From 9FT-COMBO-53-11 sp040900215 (lineage in GTDB: Bacteria; Patescibacteriota; WWE3; 9FT-COMBO-53-11), in the NCBI GenBank assembly GCA_040900215.1, contig JBBDZL010000014.1, forward strand, positions 1-19,874: a stretch of DNA of 19,874 bases, read 5' to 3'. Both the position numbers and the translations under genes were made by a program. The notes under the pieces are model-generated. The model saw only the letters and a list, made by a program, of their open reading frames with translations. It did no database searches and had not been told where the DNA came from. Position 1 is the first letter of the stretch, and each line of letters starts with the position of its first letter. Below are positions 12,811 to 18,292 of this stretch, piece by piece.

Positions 12811-13758
12811 GTGACCAAGAAGCGCATCATCGTTCTCGTTTTAATCCTCTTAGTCTTAGCAATCGGCGGCGGGGCCGCCTACGTTTTTTACCTCCGGCCG
12901 GAACTGGGAGAGCAGCTTAAGGATTGGATCGCCGGCTTAACCGAGGGAACGGGGGAGGGGGAGGAGACCGGCGAAGAAACCGGTGAGGAGGTTGCCTGCG
13001 AAGATCAAACCTACACCAACACCCACCAGGGGTACGAGGTCTGCTACCCGGACGGCTGGTACACCCAGGCCTTCGGCTATTCCCAGCTCTCGGTCGGGTT
13101 TGATGCCGCCGCCATCCCTGAGGCCAGCGAATACGGAGGCGTTTTCGTGGTTAACGTTTCCCGGGAGTCCGCCGCGACCGTGATTGCCGACCAGCTCTCC
13201 AATCTCGATAGCCCGACCACCACGACGGTGACGGTCGATTCCGTGTCAGGAATCAGGATTGAGGGGGTAATCCCGGCCGACAGCTTCTTTTTCGCCGGCT
13301 ACCGCGAGGCGGTGATCATGATGGAAAAGTTCGGCCGGACCTACACCGTCAGGATGCTCTCTTCCCCGGACGGCTACGCGACCAACCTCCCGCTCTACAA
13401 CGCGTTTGTCGAGAGCTGGAAGTTCCTGGAAGGAACAGCAGCAGCGCCTTGGGGGGACGACATTTATCTTGAGACTCCTTGGCCCGGCGACGAGGCCAGC
13501 GGTTCTTTCTTGATCGCCGGTTCGGCCCAGGGGGCGTTTGAGAGCACGATTGTGGCCCGCCTCAAGACCGTCAACGGGACGGTCCTCTTCGAGCAGCCGA
13601 TCACCTACAACGCGCCGGACGTGGGGGAGCTGGGGTACTTCAATATTACGGTCAACTTCACCACTACTGCGGAATCGGGGACCCTGGAAGTCTTCCACAC
13701 CTCCGCCATGGACGGTTCAATATTAGACTTGGTTTCGGTTCCGCTGGTATTCAAGTAA
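12811..13758 (+). CDS. Membrane-anchored surface protein with C-terminal Gmad2 immunoglobulin-like domain
   Basis: A 315-residue protein: basic start (TKKR), membrane helix (about 6-28), a Glu/Gly/Thr-rich linker (45-65), then two outer domains. The first (CEDQTYTNTHQGYEVCYPDGWYTQ onward) resembles a PsbP/DcrB-like fold with a probable Cys-Cys pair. The second, from about residue 205 (DIYLETPWPGDEASGSFLIAGSAQGAFESTIVARL to the end), matches the Gmad2 immunoglobulin-like domain. Gmad2 occurs in spore-germination and many unrelated surface proteins, so no sporulation role is implied. The GTG was chosen from -10 spacing. The next gene begins one base after its stop. Confidence 0.82.
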   Translation: MTKKRIIVLVLILLVLAIGGGAAYVFYLRPELGEQLKDWIAGLTEGTGEGEETGEETGEEVACEDQTYTNTHQGYEVCYPDGWYTQAFGYSQLSVGFDAAAIPEASEYGGVFVVNVSRESAATVIADQLSNLDSPTTTTVTVDSVSGIRIEGVIPADSFFFAGYREAVIMMEKFGRTYTVRMLSSPDGYATNLPLYNAFVESWKFLEGTAAAPWGDDIYLETPWPGDEASGSFLIAGSAQGAFESTIVARLKTVNGTVLFEQPITYNAPDVGELGYFNITVNFTTTAESGTLEVFHTSAMDGSILDLVSVPLVFK

Positions 13759-13759
13759 A

Positions 13760-14440
13760 ATGGAAGCTTTCCCGAAAACCCCCGAAGTAAAACCCGCGAC
13801 CGGCGGGAAGGGCGGCGGGAAAACCTGCCTGAAGATCCTCTTAATCGCCGGATTGATCCTTTTCATTCTCTTCCTGCTGGCCGCGGGGGCAATCGCGTTC
13901 GTGGTCGCCAAAACCGGTCTGGTCGAGGTCCCGGTTATCTCCCGCCTGATCGAGTTCCCGCCCCCGCCGGTGGATTTTTCCTTCAAGTCCGTCTCCCAGG
14001 CCCAACTGGAGAAAAAGCTGGAAAATCTGGAGAGTTCCTCCGGCAAAATCAATTTTACCCTGACGGATGGGGAGGCAAACACCCTGCTTCCCGAATTGCT
14101 TAAGCAAGCGGAAGGCGAGTTGGCCGTTGTCAAAGAGCTCAAAATCAAGTTCACCGAAAACACGGTTCACATCGGGGGAACGCTGGTCCAAAACGACGCC
14201 CCTTTCTACATTGCCTTGAAATTGGCCAAGCCGCTGCGCGGTCCCTTGGAGTTTGAATTTCTGCAGGCGCGCCTGGGAGCTTTGTCCATCCCTCCGTTGG
14301 TGGTGGGGGCCCTAATCCAGCAGCTTCTGGAGGCCCAGAATCTTTCCCTGGACGATCTTCCCGTCTCCAGCATTACGGTGTCGGAAGGCAAGATCACCTT
14401 GACGGGGCTTGATCTGAGTGCGATTTCGGGGGGAGAGTAG
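13760..14440 (+). CDS. Membrane-anchored protein, possibly YpmS/DUF2140-like
   Basis: A 226-residue protein with a Pro/Gly/Lys-rich cytosolic head, one helix (about 25-50), and an outer domain. The pattern KINFTLTDGEANTLLPELL, VKELKIKFTENTVHIGGTL, FYIALKLAKP, LEFEFLQARLGALSIPPLVVGALIQQLL and VSEGKITLTGLDL is typical of lipid-carrier-like (TULIP/YpmS, DUF2140) repeats of strands ending in helices. The match is by pattern only, so treat it as tentative. The ATG is one base after the upstream stop, so it is co-transcribed with the Gmad2 protein. Confidence 0.7.
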   Translation: MEAFPKTPEVKPATGGKGGGKTCLKILLIAGLILFILFLLAAGAIAFVVAKTGLVEVPVISRLIEFPPPPVDFSFKSVSQAQLEKKLENLESSSGKINFTLTDGEANTLLPELLKQAEGELAVVKELKIKFTENTVHIGGTLVQNDAPFYIALKLAKPLRGPLEFEFLQARLGALSIPPLVVGALIQQLLEAQNLSLDDLPVSSITVSEGKITLTGLDLSAISGGE

Positions 14441-14459
14441 GTCTTCTCCTGACCATCAC

Positions 14460-14489
14460 TTGACATTCAGGAAAGCTTTCCTGTATCTT
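14460..14489 (+). promoter_or_regulatory. TTGACA promoter with 16-bp palindrome in the spacer
   Basis: TTGACA (14460-14465) is followed after 18 bases by TATCTT (14484-14489). The spacer is filled by the perfect palindrome CAGGAAAGCTTTCCTG (14468-14483), and CTTTCCTGTA occurs twice (14476-14485 and 14487-14496 by shift). A repressor dimer bound here would block polymerase. Transcription would begin right before the hairpin at 14499. Confidence 0.45.
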
Positions 14490-14498
14490 TCCTGTAGC

Positions 14499-14520
14499 TG
14501 CCCTTACAAGGGCATTTTTT
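14499..14520 (+). terminator. Terminator or attenuator before the 14544 gene
   Basis: TGCCCTT (14499-14505) and AAGGGCA (14508-14514) form a tight stem with a T-run at 14515-14520. It can end the 12811-14440 operon. If the TTGACA element just upstream is active, it would instead act as an attenuator. The T-run leads straight into a TATTCT that may be the gene's own -10. Confidence 0.65.
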
Positions 14521-14543
14521 ATTCTGAGAGGGGGTGAAACTCT

Positions 14544-14747
14544 ATGGCATACAGTCTAGTTTCAAAAAAGAGCGGCCGGACCTACTACCTGCACGGTTTG
14601 ACCGTTACTCTTAAGAACACCGGCAAGCAGCAGACGATCTACTACTTCGCTCCGGACATTCGCTCGGGTGCGTTGGACGCGGTCCCCGGAGGGATGATAG
14701 TTCAGGAGAACCCTCGCACCGGTCTTCCTTACCTTAAGAGAGGGTAA
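14544..14747 (+). CDS. Small conserved-looking basic protein of unknown function
   Basis: A 67-residue protein starting MAYSLVSKKSGRTYYLHG, alternating short strands (YYLHGLTVTL, QTIYYFAPDI) and turns (PGGMIVQENPRTGLPYLKRG). It has no membrane helix or signal. I cannot assign a function; similar short KSGRTYYLH proteins feel familiar from small-genome bacteria, but I cannot prove that here. It has a very strong ribosome-binding site (GAGGGGGTGA, six bases before the ATG) and its own terminator, so it is a dedicated, probably abundant product. Codon use is like its neighbours. Confidence 0.75.
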   Translation: MAYSLVSKKSGRTYYLHGLTVTLKNTGKQQTIYYFAPDIRSGALDAVPGGMIVQENPRTGLPYLKRG

Positions 14748-14761
14748 ACCCGGTTCGTTCA

Positions 14762-14820
14762 GACCGCCCCACCTTTGACCTCTGATTAATTCGGAGGCAG
14801 AGGCGGGGCGGTTTCTGTTT
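14762..14820 (+). terminator. Long-stem terminator after the 14544 gene
   Basis: Outer arms GACCGCCCC (14762-14770) and GGGGCGGTT (14805-14813) with inner arms CCTCTG (14779-14784) and CAGAGG (14798-14803), followed by TTTCTGTTT. Unusually long for a terminator, with an internal loop. Confidence 0.65.
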
Positions 14821-14831
14821 GCGCCATCGGT

Positions 14832-14837
14832 TAAAAT
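14832..14837 (+). promoter_or_regulatory. -10 element TAAAAT for the acetyltransferase gene
   Basis: TAAAAT comes right after the preceding terminator and predicts a leader of about 24 bases containing an AGGAGGGAG ribosome-binding site before the ATG at 14867. Confidence 0.4.
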
Positions 14838-14866
14838 ATAAGCAAAGAAACAAGAGGAGGGAGATA

Positions 14867-15532
14867 ATGCGTCCGGAACTTTTCTTTGATCTCGACGAAA
14901 CGCTGCCGCTCTTTTATCGCGTCGGTCCCGTTTGGGAACTGGTTCGCGGTCTGCCAAGGTTTGTGGAGCACTCCTTTGCGCTGGGGATGGCTAAGAAGAT
15001 CTCTCCTGCGCTGCGACTGGCCTACTACTTCCGCCGGGTCTACCTCGGCCGGAAGGTGGCGATCGGGGCCGGGACGGTGATCTTCCCCGGCGCCTACATC
15101 GGCGAGGGAGTGATCATCGGCCGGAACTGCCGGATCGGGCAGAACGCGACCCTCAGGGGCCCGCTGATCCTCTTTGATGACTGCGTTGTTGGTCCGGCGG
15201 GGGAGGTGGTTCATTCCATCTTCTTTCCCGGGGCCCGCGCCGCCCACAAGAACTTCATCGGCGACTCCCTCATCGGCTCCCGGGCCAACCTCGGCGCCGG
15301 TTCGGAAACCGCCAACTGGAAGCTGGACGGTTCCGAGATCGGCTTCTGGGTCGGCGAGGAGCGGGTGCAGACCGGCCTGACGAAGTTCGGGGCGGTGATC
15401 GGCGACGGCTCTTCGATCGGCGGCAACAGCGTCTTCCAGCCCGGCGCCTTGCTGGGAAAGAACTCCCGCGTCGGTCCGCTGGTGGCAGTGCCGAACCGTT
15501 ACTTTCCGGATGGAACGGTGCTCAAGAGCTGA
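14867..15532 (+). CDS. GlmU-like left-handed beta-helix acetyltransferase
   Basis: A 221-residue protein. After a helical N-terminal ~55 residues it is made of hexapeptide repeats (KVAIGAGTVIFPGAYIGEGVIIGRNCRIGQNATLRG and similar). The segment AAHKNFIGDSLIGSRANLGAG, then ETANWKLDG, matches the acetyltransferase half of GlmU, including the catalytic His and the NxGAG turn. The uridylyltransferase half is absent, so this is a stand-alone sugar N- or O-acyltransferase, perhaps for cell-envelope nucleotide sugars. The exact substrate cannot be read. Start ATG has AGGAGGGAG at good spacing. It is a single gene flanked by terminators. Confidence 0.82.
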   Translation: MRPELFFDLDETLPLFYRVGPVWELVRGLPRFVEHSFALGMAKKISPALRLAYYFRRVYLGRKVAIGAGTVIFPGAYIGEGVIIGRNCRIGQNATLRGPLILFDDCVVGPAGEVVHSIFFPGARAAHKNFIGDSLIGSRANLGAGSETANWKLDGSEIGFWVGEERVQTGLTKFGAVIGDGSSIGGNSVFQPGALLGKNSRVGPLVAVPNRYFPDGTVLKS

Positions 15533-15540
15533 TCCTTTTA

Positions 15541-15573
15541 CCCGTCTTGGGGAAACCTAAGACGGGCTTTTTC
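15541..15573 (+). terminator. Terminator of the acetyltransferase gene
   Basis: Perfect 8-bp arms CCCGTCTT (15541-15548) and AAGACGGG (15559-15566), then a T-rich run. The next promoter (TGA-TATAAT) begins seven bases later. Confidence 0.85.
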
Positions 15574-15579
15574 TTCCCC

Positions 15580-15588
15580 TGATATAAT
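15580..15588 (+). promoter_or_regulatory. Extended -10 (TGA-TATAAT)
   Basis: A perfect TATAAT preceded by TGA. It predicts a start near 15595 and a leader of about 24 bases with a GGGAGGGAGAGG site before the ATG at 15619. Confidence 0.65.
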
Positions 15589-15618
15589 TACCGAATAACT
15601 TGAGAAGGGAGGGAGAGG

Positions 15619-16200
15619 ATGCGCCGCTTCATGGGTACCGCGGCACTGATCTGTGCTGCCACTTACGTGGTTGCGATTTACTTCTTCGGCGGGGCGATCT
15701 ACGTGACCTTAATTGCCCTCCGGGGCTTTTGGTTTACCCTGGCGGTCGTCTTTACCGCTTTCGGTCTCTGGGGCTCCCTCTTCTACCTGATCCTCCTTCA
15801 GCTGGACGCTTTCGACGAGGTGCGGGGCTACATTGCCCAGCTGACGGGGAAGAAGAAGCCGGGATTGATTGCCCGGATCCAGCTGAAAATCCTGGATATC
15901 TTTGCCCGGATCCGCCGCAAGGAGAACGGGAAGGCATTCGCGGCGCGGTTGGAGCAGAAGGTGGAGGACGCCCACGCCGGCCGGACGATGATCTCCCCGG
16001 GGTGGATCCTGATCATCTTTGTCGCTCTCAACCCGCTCTTCGCGGTTCCGGTGGTCCGTCTCTCTTTCCCCCGGGAGCGCTGGGTCGCCGGCCTGCTGTG
16101 GGTCTGGATCGGAACGGCGGCCGAGGTAGCGACTTGGTTTCTGCCTCTTTACGGGGGGGCCTCGCTCGTCATTCGGTTCGTGGTCTCGCTGTTCGGATAG
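15619..16200 (+). CDS. Polytopic membrane protein of unknown function
   Basis: A 193-residue protein with about four helices: 5-27 and 29-63 before a basic cytosolic loop (GKKKPGLIARIQLKILDIFARIRRKENGK, about 77-105), then about 125-145 and 155-190. The middle loop is amphipathic and strongly positive. No family recognised and no catalytic motif seen. The start is certain: extended -10, GGGAGGGAGAGG site and ATG are in good register. Its stop codon is part of its own terminator stem. It is a single-gene unit. Confidence 0.75.
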   Translation: MRRFMGTAALICAATYVVAIYFFGGAIYVTLIALRGFWFTLAVVFTAFGLWGSLFYLILLQLDAFDEVRGYIAQLTGKKKPGLIARIQLKILDIFARIRRKENGKAFAARLEQKVEDAHAGRTMISPGWILIIFVALNPLFAVPVVRLSFPRERWVAGLLWVWIGTAAEVATWFLPLYGGASLVIRFVVSLFG

Positions 16201-16227
16201 GGATGGCTTCCGCCGTCCCTTTTTTTT
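16200..16227 (+). terminator. Terminator fused to the next promoter
   Basis: GGGATGG (16200-16206) pairs with CCGTCCC (16213-16219, one G-T pair), followed by eight Ts. The last base of the preceding stop codon is the first base of the stem, and the T-run supplies the T of the next TGT-TATTCT. Confidence 0.8.
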
Positions 16228-16235
16228 GTTATTCT
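16227..16235 (+). promoter_or_regulatory. Extended -10 (TGT-TATTCT)
   Basis: TGT-TATTCT grows directly out of the preceding terminator's T-run. It predicts a start near 16242 just before an AGGGGGTGA ribosome-binding site. Confidence 0.55.
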
Positions 16236-16263
16236 GGTTTCAGAGAGGGGGTGAATCAACATA

Positions 16264-16473
16264 GTGTCTACACCAAACCTGCATCACAACCTCATTCAGC
16301 AGCTCTCGGAGCTGATGGATTCCGTCTGGCGCTACGAGCACTTCTACAAGACCGATGCCGACGCCTGTCCCAAGTGCAAGGAGATCTGGGAAGCGCTTCA
16401 CCAGCGCCATGAGGAGGACATCAAGTCCCTCAAGGATCACCTCGCCGATCACGTTAAGGCCGGCGACTGGTAG
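16264..16473 (+). CDS. Small helical protein with CPKC motif
   Basis: A 69-residue acidic, His-rich helical protein (HHNLIQQLSELMDSVWRYEHFYKTDADACPKCKEIWEALHQRHEEDI onward). CPKC together with the nearby histidines could bind a metal ion, but one CxxC pair alone does not make a zinc site. No membrane helix. Function unknown. The start is the GTG at 16264, after a strong AGGGGGTGA site at a somewhat long spacing (11 bases); an ATA at 16261 sits better but is a rare start. It has its own promoter and lies 25 bases before the next gene, which also has its own -10. Confidence 0.7.
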   Translation: MSTPNLHHNLIQQLSELMDSVWRYEHFYKTDADACPKCKEIWEALHQRHEEDIKSLKDHLADHVKAGDW

Positions 16474-16479
16474 CTTCTC

Positions 16480-16488
16480 TGTTAGAAT
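16480..16488 (+). promoter_or_regulatory. Extended -10 (TGT-TAGAAT), predicted leaderless start
   Basis: TGT-TAGAAT ends nine bases before the ATG at 16498, in the short gap after the preceding stop. The predicted transcript starts within about three bases of the start codon. Confidence 0.5.
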
Positions 16489-16497
16489 AGCGAGAGC

Positions 16498-16824
16498 ATG
16501 ACCGTACCGTTTGCGGATTTTCAAAAAGTCGACCTGCGGGTCGGTAAAGTGAAGAATGTCGAAGAGATCGAAGGACTCGATCGGGTCTATAAGTTGGAAA
16601 TCGACTTGGGGGAGAGGAAAAATCGCACGATTATCGCCGGAGTGAAGGAGCACCTGGCCCCCTTCGAACTTTTAGGCAAGAGCGTAGTTGTCGTCGCGAA
16701 CCTGGAACCTAAAGATGTTCGGGGGGTGCTTTCGGAGGGAATGCTCCTCGCCGCGGAGGTCGACGGCCGGCCGATCCTGCTCGTTCCCGAAGAGGAAGTC
16801 AAACCCGGAACCCCCATACATTGA
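16498..16824 (+). CDS. Stand-alone tRNA-binding OB-fold protein (CsaA / MetRS C-terminal / EMAP-II type)
   Basis: A 108-residue protein that is just the tRNA-binding domain: DFQKVDLRVGKVKNVEEIEG, KLEIDLGERKNRTIIAGVKEHLAPFELLGKSVVVVANLEPKDVRGVLSEGMLLAAEV. In MetRS this domain is C-terminal; in CsaA and archaeal beta subunits it is free and dimerises. It should bind tRNA or act as a synthetase cofactor. Whether the MetRS of this organism lacks its own copy cannot be seen here. The ATG follows an extended -10 by nine bases, with no ribosome-binding site. It converges on the tRNA-Ile gene, with only eight bases between them. Confidence 0.87.
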   Translation: MTVPFADFQKVDLRVGKVKNVEEIEGLDRVYKLEIDLGERKNRTIIAGVKEHLAPFELLGKSVVVVANLEPKDVRGVLSEGMLLAAEVDGRPILLVPEEEVKPGTPIH

Positions 16825-16832
16825 AGATTTAA

Positions 16833-16908
16833 TGGTGGGCCCGCTTGGATTCGAACCAAGAACCACCAAGGTATAAGCTTGGTGCTCTAACCATTGAGCT
16901 ACAGGCCC
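16833..16908 (-). tRNA. tRNA-Ile(UAU)
   Basis: On the minus strand the acceptor stem GGGCCTG pairs with CGGGCCC (one T-G pair), with discriminator A and an encoded CCA. D-stem GCTC/GAGC, anticodon stem CCAAG/CTTGG, loop CTTATAC with anticodon TAT, and T-arm CTTGG-TTCGAAT-CCAAG are all regular. UAU reads AUA directly, whereas most bacteria read AUA with a lysidine-modified CAU tRNA. Confidence 0.92.
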
Positions 16909-16916
16909 TGTTTGTA

Positions 16917-16922
16917 ATTATA
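16917..16922 (-). promoter_or_regulatory. -10 element TATAAT for tRNA-Ile(UAU)
   Basis: On the minus strand a perfect TATAAT ends eight bases before tRNA base 1, so the primary transcript would start at about the mature 5' end. No convincing -35 is seen. Confidence 0.55.
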
Positions 16923-16944
16923 ATCTATCCTTCCGTTTTTCCCG

Positions 16945-16953
16945 TGTTAAACT
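16945..16953 (+). promoter_or_regulatory. Extended -10 (TGT-TAAACT) for the AAT-family gene
   Basis: TGT-TAAACT predicts a start near 16960 and a leader of roughly 70 bases. It is divergent from the tRNA-Ile promoter. Confidence 0.45.
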
Positions 16954-16973
16954 TAAGAAAATCTGTTGGAAAG

Positions 16974-17015
16974 CCCCGACGCCTGCGGGTGCGGGGTCCC
17001 GACTAGAACGTCGGG
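16974..17015 (+). promoter_or_regulatory. Structured mRNA leader of the AAT-family gene
   Basis: Two hairpins lie in a row. CCCCG (16974-16978) pairs with CGGGG (16992-16996), with partial pairing inside. CCCGAC (16998-17003) pairs with GTCGGG (17010-17015) around a six-base loop. The second stem contains the first bases of the GGGAGAGG ribosome-binding site, so folding could hide it. No known riboswitch class was recognised. Confidence 0.45.
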
Positions 17016-17028
17016 AGAGGAAAAGACA

Positions 17029-17997
17029 ATGGACCTCATTGAAGTTTCCGGCAGCCACTATGAGATCGGCTTCCAGATTGGTCAGGCTACCGCCGGCCAA
17101 ATCGCCGCCGTGCTTTCTCCCAAACCCCTCACTCCCGGCTTTCAAAAGCGGGTGGCGGTCCTGGCCCCACTCCATGAGCGGGCTTTTCCCCATCTGTTGA
17201 AAGAGATTCAGGGGATGGCGGATGGCAGTGGGCAGGAGTTTGAGAAGCTGCTGGCTTGGAACTTCTTCGAGCAGGCCGGCTGTACCAGCATCTTGGCGTT
17301 AGGTCCGGGCGGTTTCCTCGCCCACAACGAAGACGGCAACCCTGTCTTCCGGAACCACCTCTCCTTGGTTAAGATGCGAATTCCGAGAGGTCAGACTATC
17401 ATCTCTCTCCAGTATCCCGGGGAGCTGGGCGGCAACGCCGTTTCCGTTAATTCCGAAGGGCTGGTCTTCTCGGTCAACTTCATCGGGCCGGAACGGCTGG
17501 CAAACGTGGGGTATAGTGCGAACTTCTTAGCGCGGGAGTTGCTAGGGGCAAGGAATCTGGGAGAAGTAAGAGGAATTCTCGCGGGTTGTCGGCCTCGGGC
17601 TGATGTTTACCACTGGTTCGTCTACTCCTGTTCGGAAGGAAAAGCCCTTTCGATCGAGTTACTGAAAGACCGTGAGTCCATTCAAGAGTTTCGGGAGGGG
17701 CTGCATTTCCACACCAACCACTGCCTCAACCCGGACTCCGGGAACGAGCCGCAGGGGGAAGATGAATCTTCCGTCGCCCGCTTGGGTCGGTTGCCGCGGT
17801 TCTTTCGGGGAGAAGTTACCCGCGATCGGGCAGTACGGGCGCTCTCGGACCACCGGGGAAAATGGCCGATCTGCCGGCACGGGGGAGAGGGTCTGCTCAC
17901 GCTCGCGAACGTGGTCGTCGACCTCGGTTCGCTGGAGATGCGGGTCGCCGAGGGTCCTACCTGCCGGATTCGAGAGTACTTCACAGCATCGGTTTAA
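17029..17997 (+). CDS. AAT-family (C45-like) Ntn hydrolase
   Basis: A 322-residue protein of the acyl-CoA:6-aminopenicillanate acyltransferase-like family. The segment AGCTSILALGPGGFLAHNEDGNP holds the family hallmark: Gly84-Cys85, where autocleavage leaves Cys85 as N-terminal nucleophile, then the GGFLAHNEDG strand. GELGGNAVSVNSEGLVFSVNF, VGYSANFLARELLGA and HFHTNHCLN further along fit the core. Family members hydrolyse or transfer amide bonds (bile-salt, penicillin, N-acylethanolamine, peptide amides); the substrate cannot be read here, and no antibiotic role is implied. There is no signal peptide. Start ATG is eight bases after a GGGAGAGG site, in a structured leader. Confidence 0.87.
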   Translation: MDLIEVSGSHYEIGFQIGQATAGQIAAVLSPKPLTPGFQKRVAVLAPLHERAFPHLLKEIQGMADGSGQEFEKLLAWNFFEQAGCTSILALGPGGFLAHNEDGNPVFRNHLSLVKMRIPRGQTIISLQYPGELGGNAVSVNSEGLVFSVNFIGPERLANVGYSANFLARELLGARNLGEVRGILAGCRPRADVYHWFVYSCSEGKALSIELLKDRESIQEFREGLHFHTNHCLNPDSGNEPQGEDESSVARLGRLPRFFRGEVTRDRAVRALSDHRGKWPICRHGGEGLLTLANVVVDLGSLEMRVAEGPTCRIREYFTASV

Positions 17998-18018
17998 ATG
18001 ACCGGTGCTTTCTTTTTT
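17986..18018 (+). terminator. Terminator overlapping the stop codon and the next promoter
   Basis: GCATCGGT (17986-17993) pairs with ACCGGTGC (18001-18008, one T-G pair); the stop TAA is in the loop. The run TTTCTTTTTT ends at 18018, which is the T of the following TGT-TACTCT promoter. Confidence 0.8.
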
Positions 18019-18026
18019 GTTACTCT
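18018..18026 (+). promoter_or_regulatory. Extended -10 (TGT-TACTCT)
   Basis: TGT-TACTCT grows out of the terminator T-run. It predicts a start near 18033, just before the GGGAGGAGGTGA ribosome-binding site of the small gene. Confidence 0.55.
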
Positions 18027-18052
18027 TAAAGTAGTGGGAGGAGGTGAAAAAT

Positions 18053-18232
18053 TTGAAATTTCTTGATCCCTACCGGGAAACACTGCACTGGGTCTTTGAT
18101 GCCGCTTCTGTGCTGGCCTTGGCTCTGGGAGTCTACGGAGCTTTTTGGGGAGACCTGTGGCTAGCTTCTACCCAGTGGATGCTAGTTTCGATTTGGTTAT
18201 TAATATTCTCAACCCACGTTCGCCGAGTATAG
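18053..18232 (+). CDS. Small two-helix membrane protein
   Basis: A 59-residue protein (MKFLDPYRETLHWVFDAASVL...) with two hydrophobic helices (about 13-30 and 38-54) and a basic HVRRV end. No family recognised. The TTG at 18053 is preferred: GGGAGGAGGTGA lies about six bases before it, while the GTG at 18044 falls inside that site. It has its own promoter and converges on the recombinase gene, whose terminator begins nine bases after this stop. Confidence 0.7.
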   Translation: MKFLDPYRETLHWVFDAASVLALALGVYGAFWGDLWLASTQWMLVSIWLLIFSTHVRRV

Positions 18233-18240
18233 GTTGGAGA

Positions 18241-18263
18241 AATTAAAAACCGCCTTTCGGCGG
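18241..18263 (-). terminator. Terminator of the recombinase gene
   Basis: CCGCC (18250-18254) and GGCGG (18259-18263) around a four-base loop (GAAA on the minus strand), followed on the minus strand by TTTTTAATT. Confidence 0.8.
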
Positions 18264-18292
18264 CTGCCTATCCTTTACTCTATCCTATCGGT

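Noticed and set aside
15600..16412. A 270-codon plus-strand frame overlapping the membrane protein at 15619
   Set aside because: Its translation is Gly/Arg/Pro/Cys-rich without domain sense, it crosses a terminator and promoter, and the overlapping frame has a good start and clear membrane helices.
16688..16876. Short frame ending in GPLGFEPRTTKV, and a similar GFEPST end at 2916-3149
   Set aside because: These are the well-known artefact of translating a tRNA T-arm; they overlap tRNA-Ile(UAU) and tRNA-Asn.
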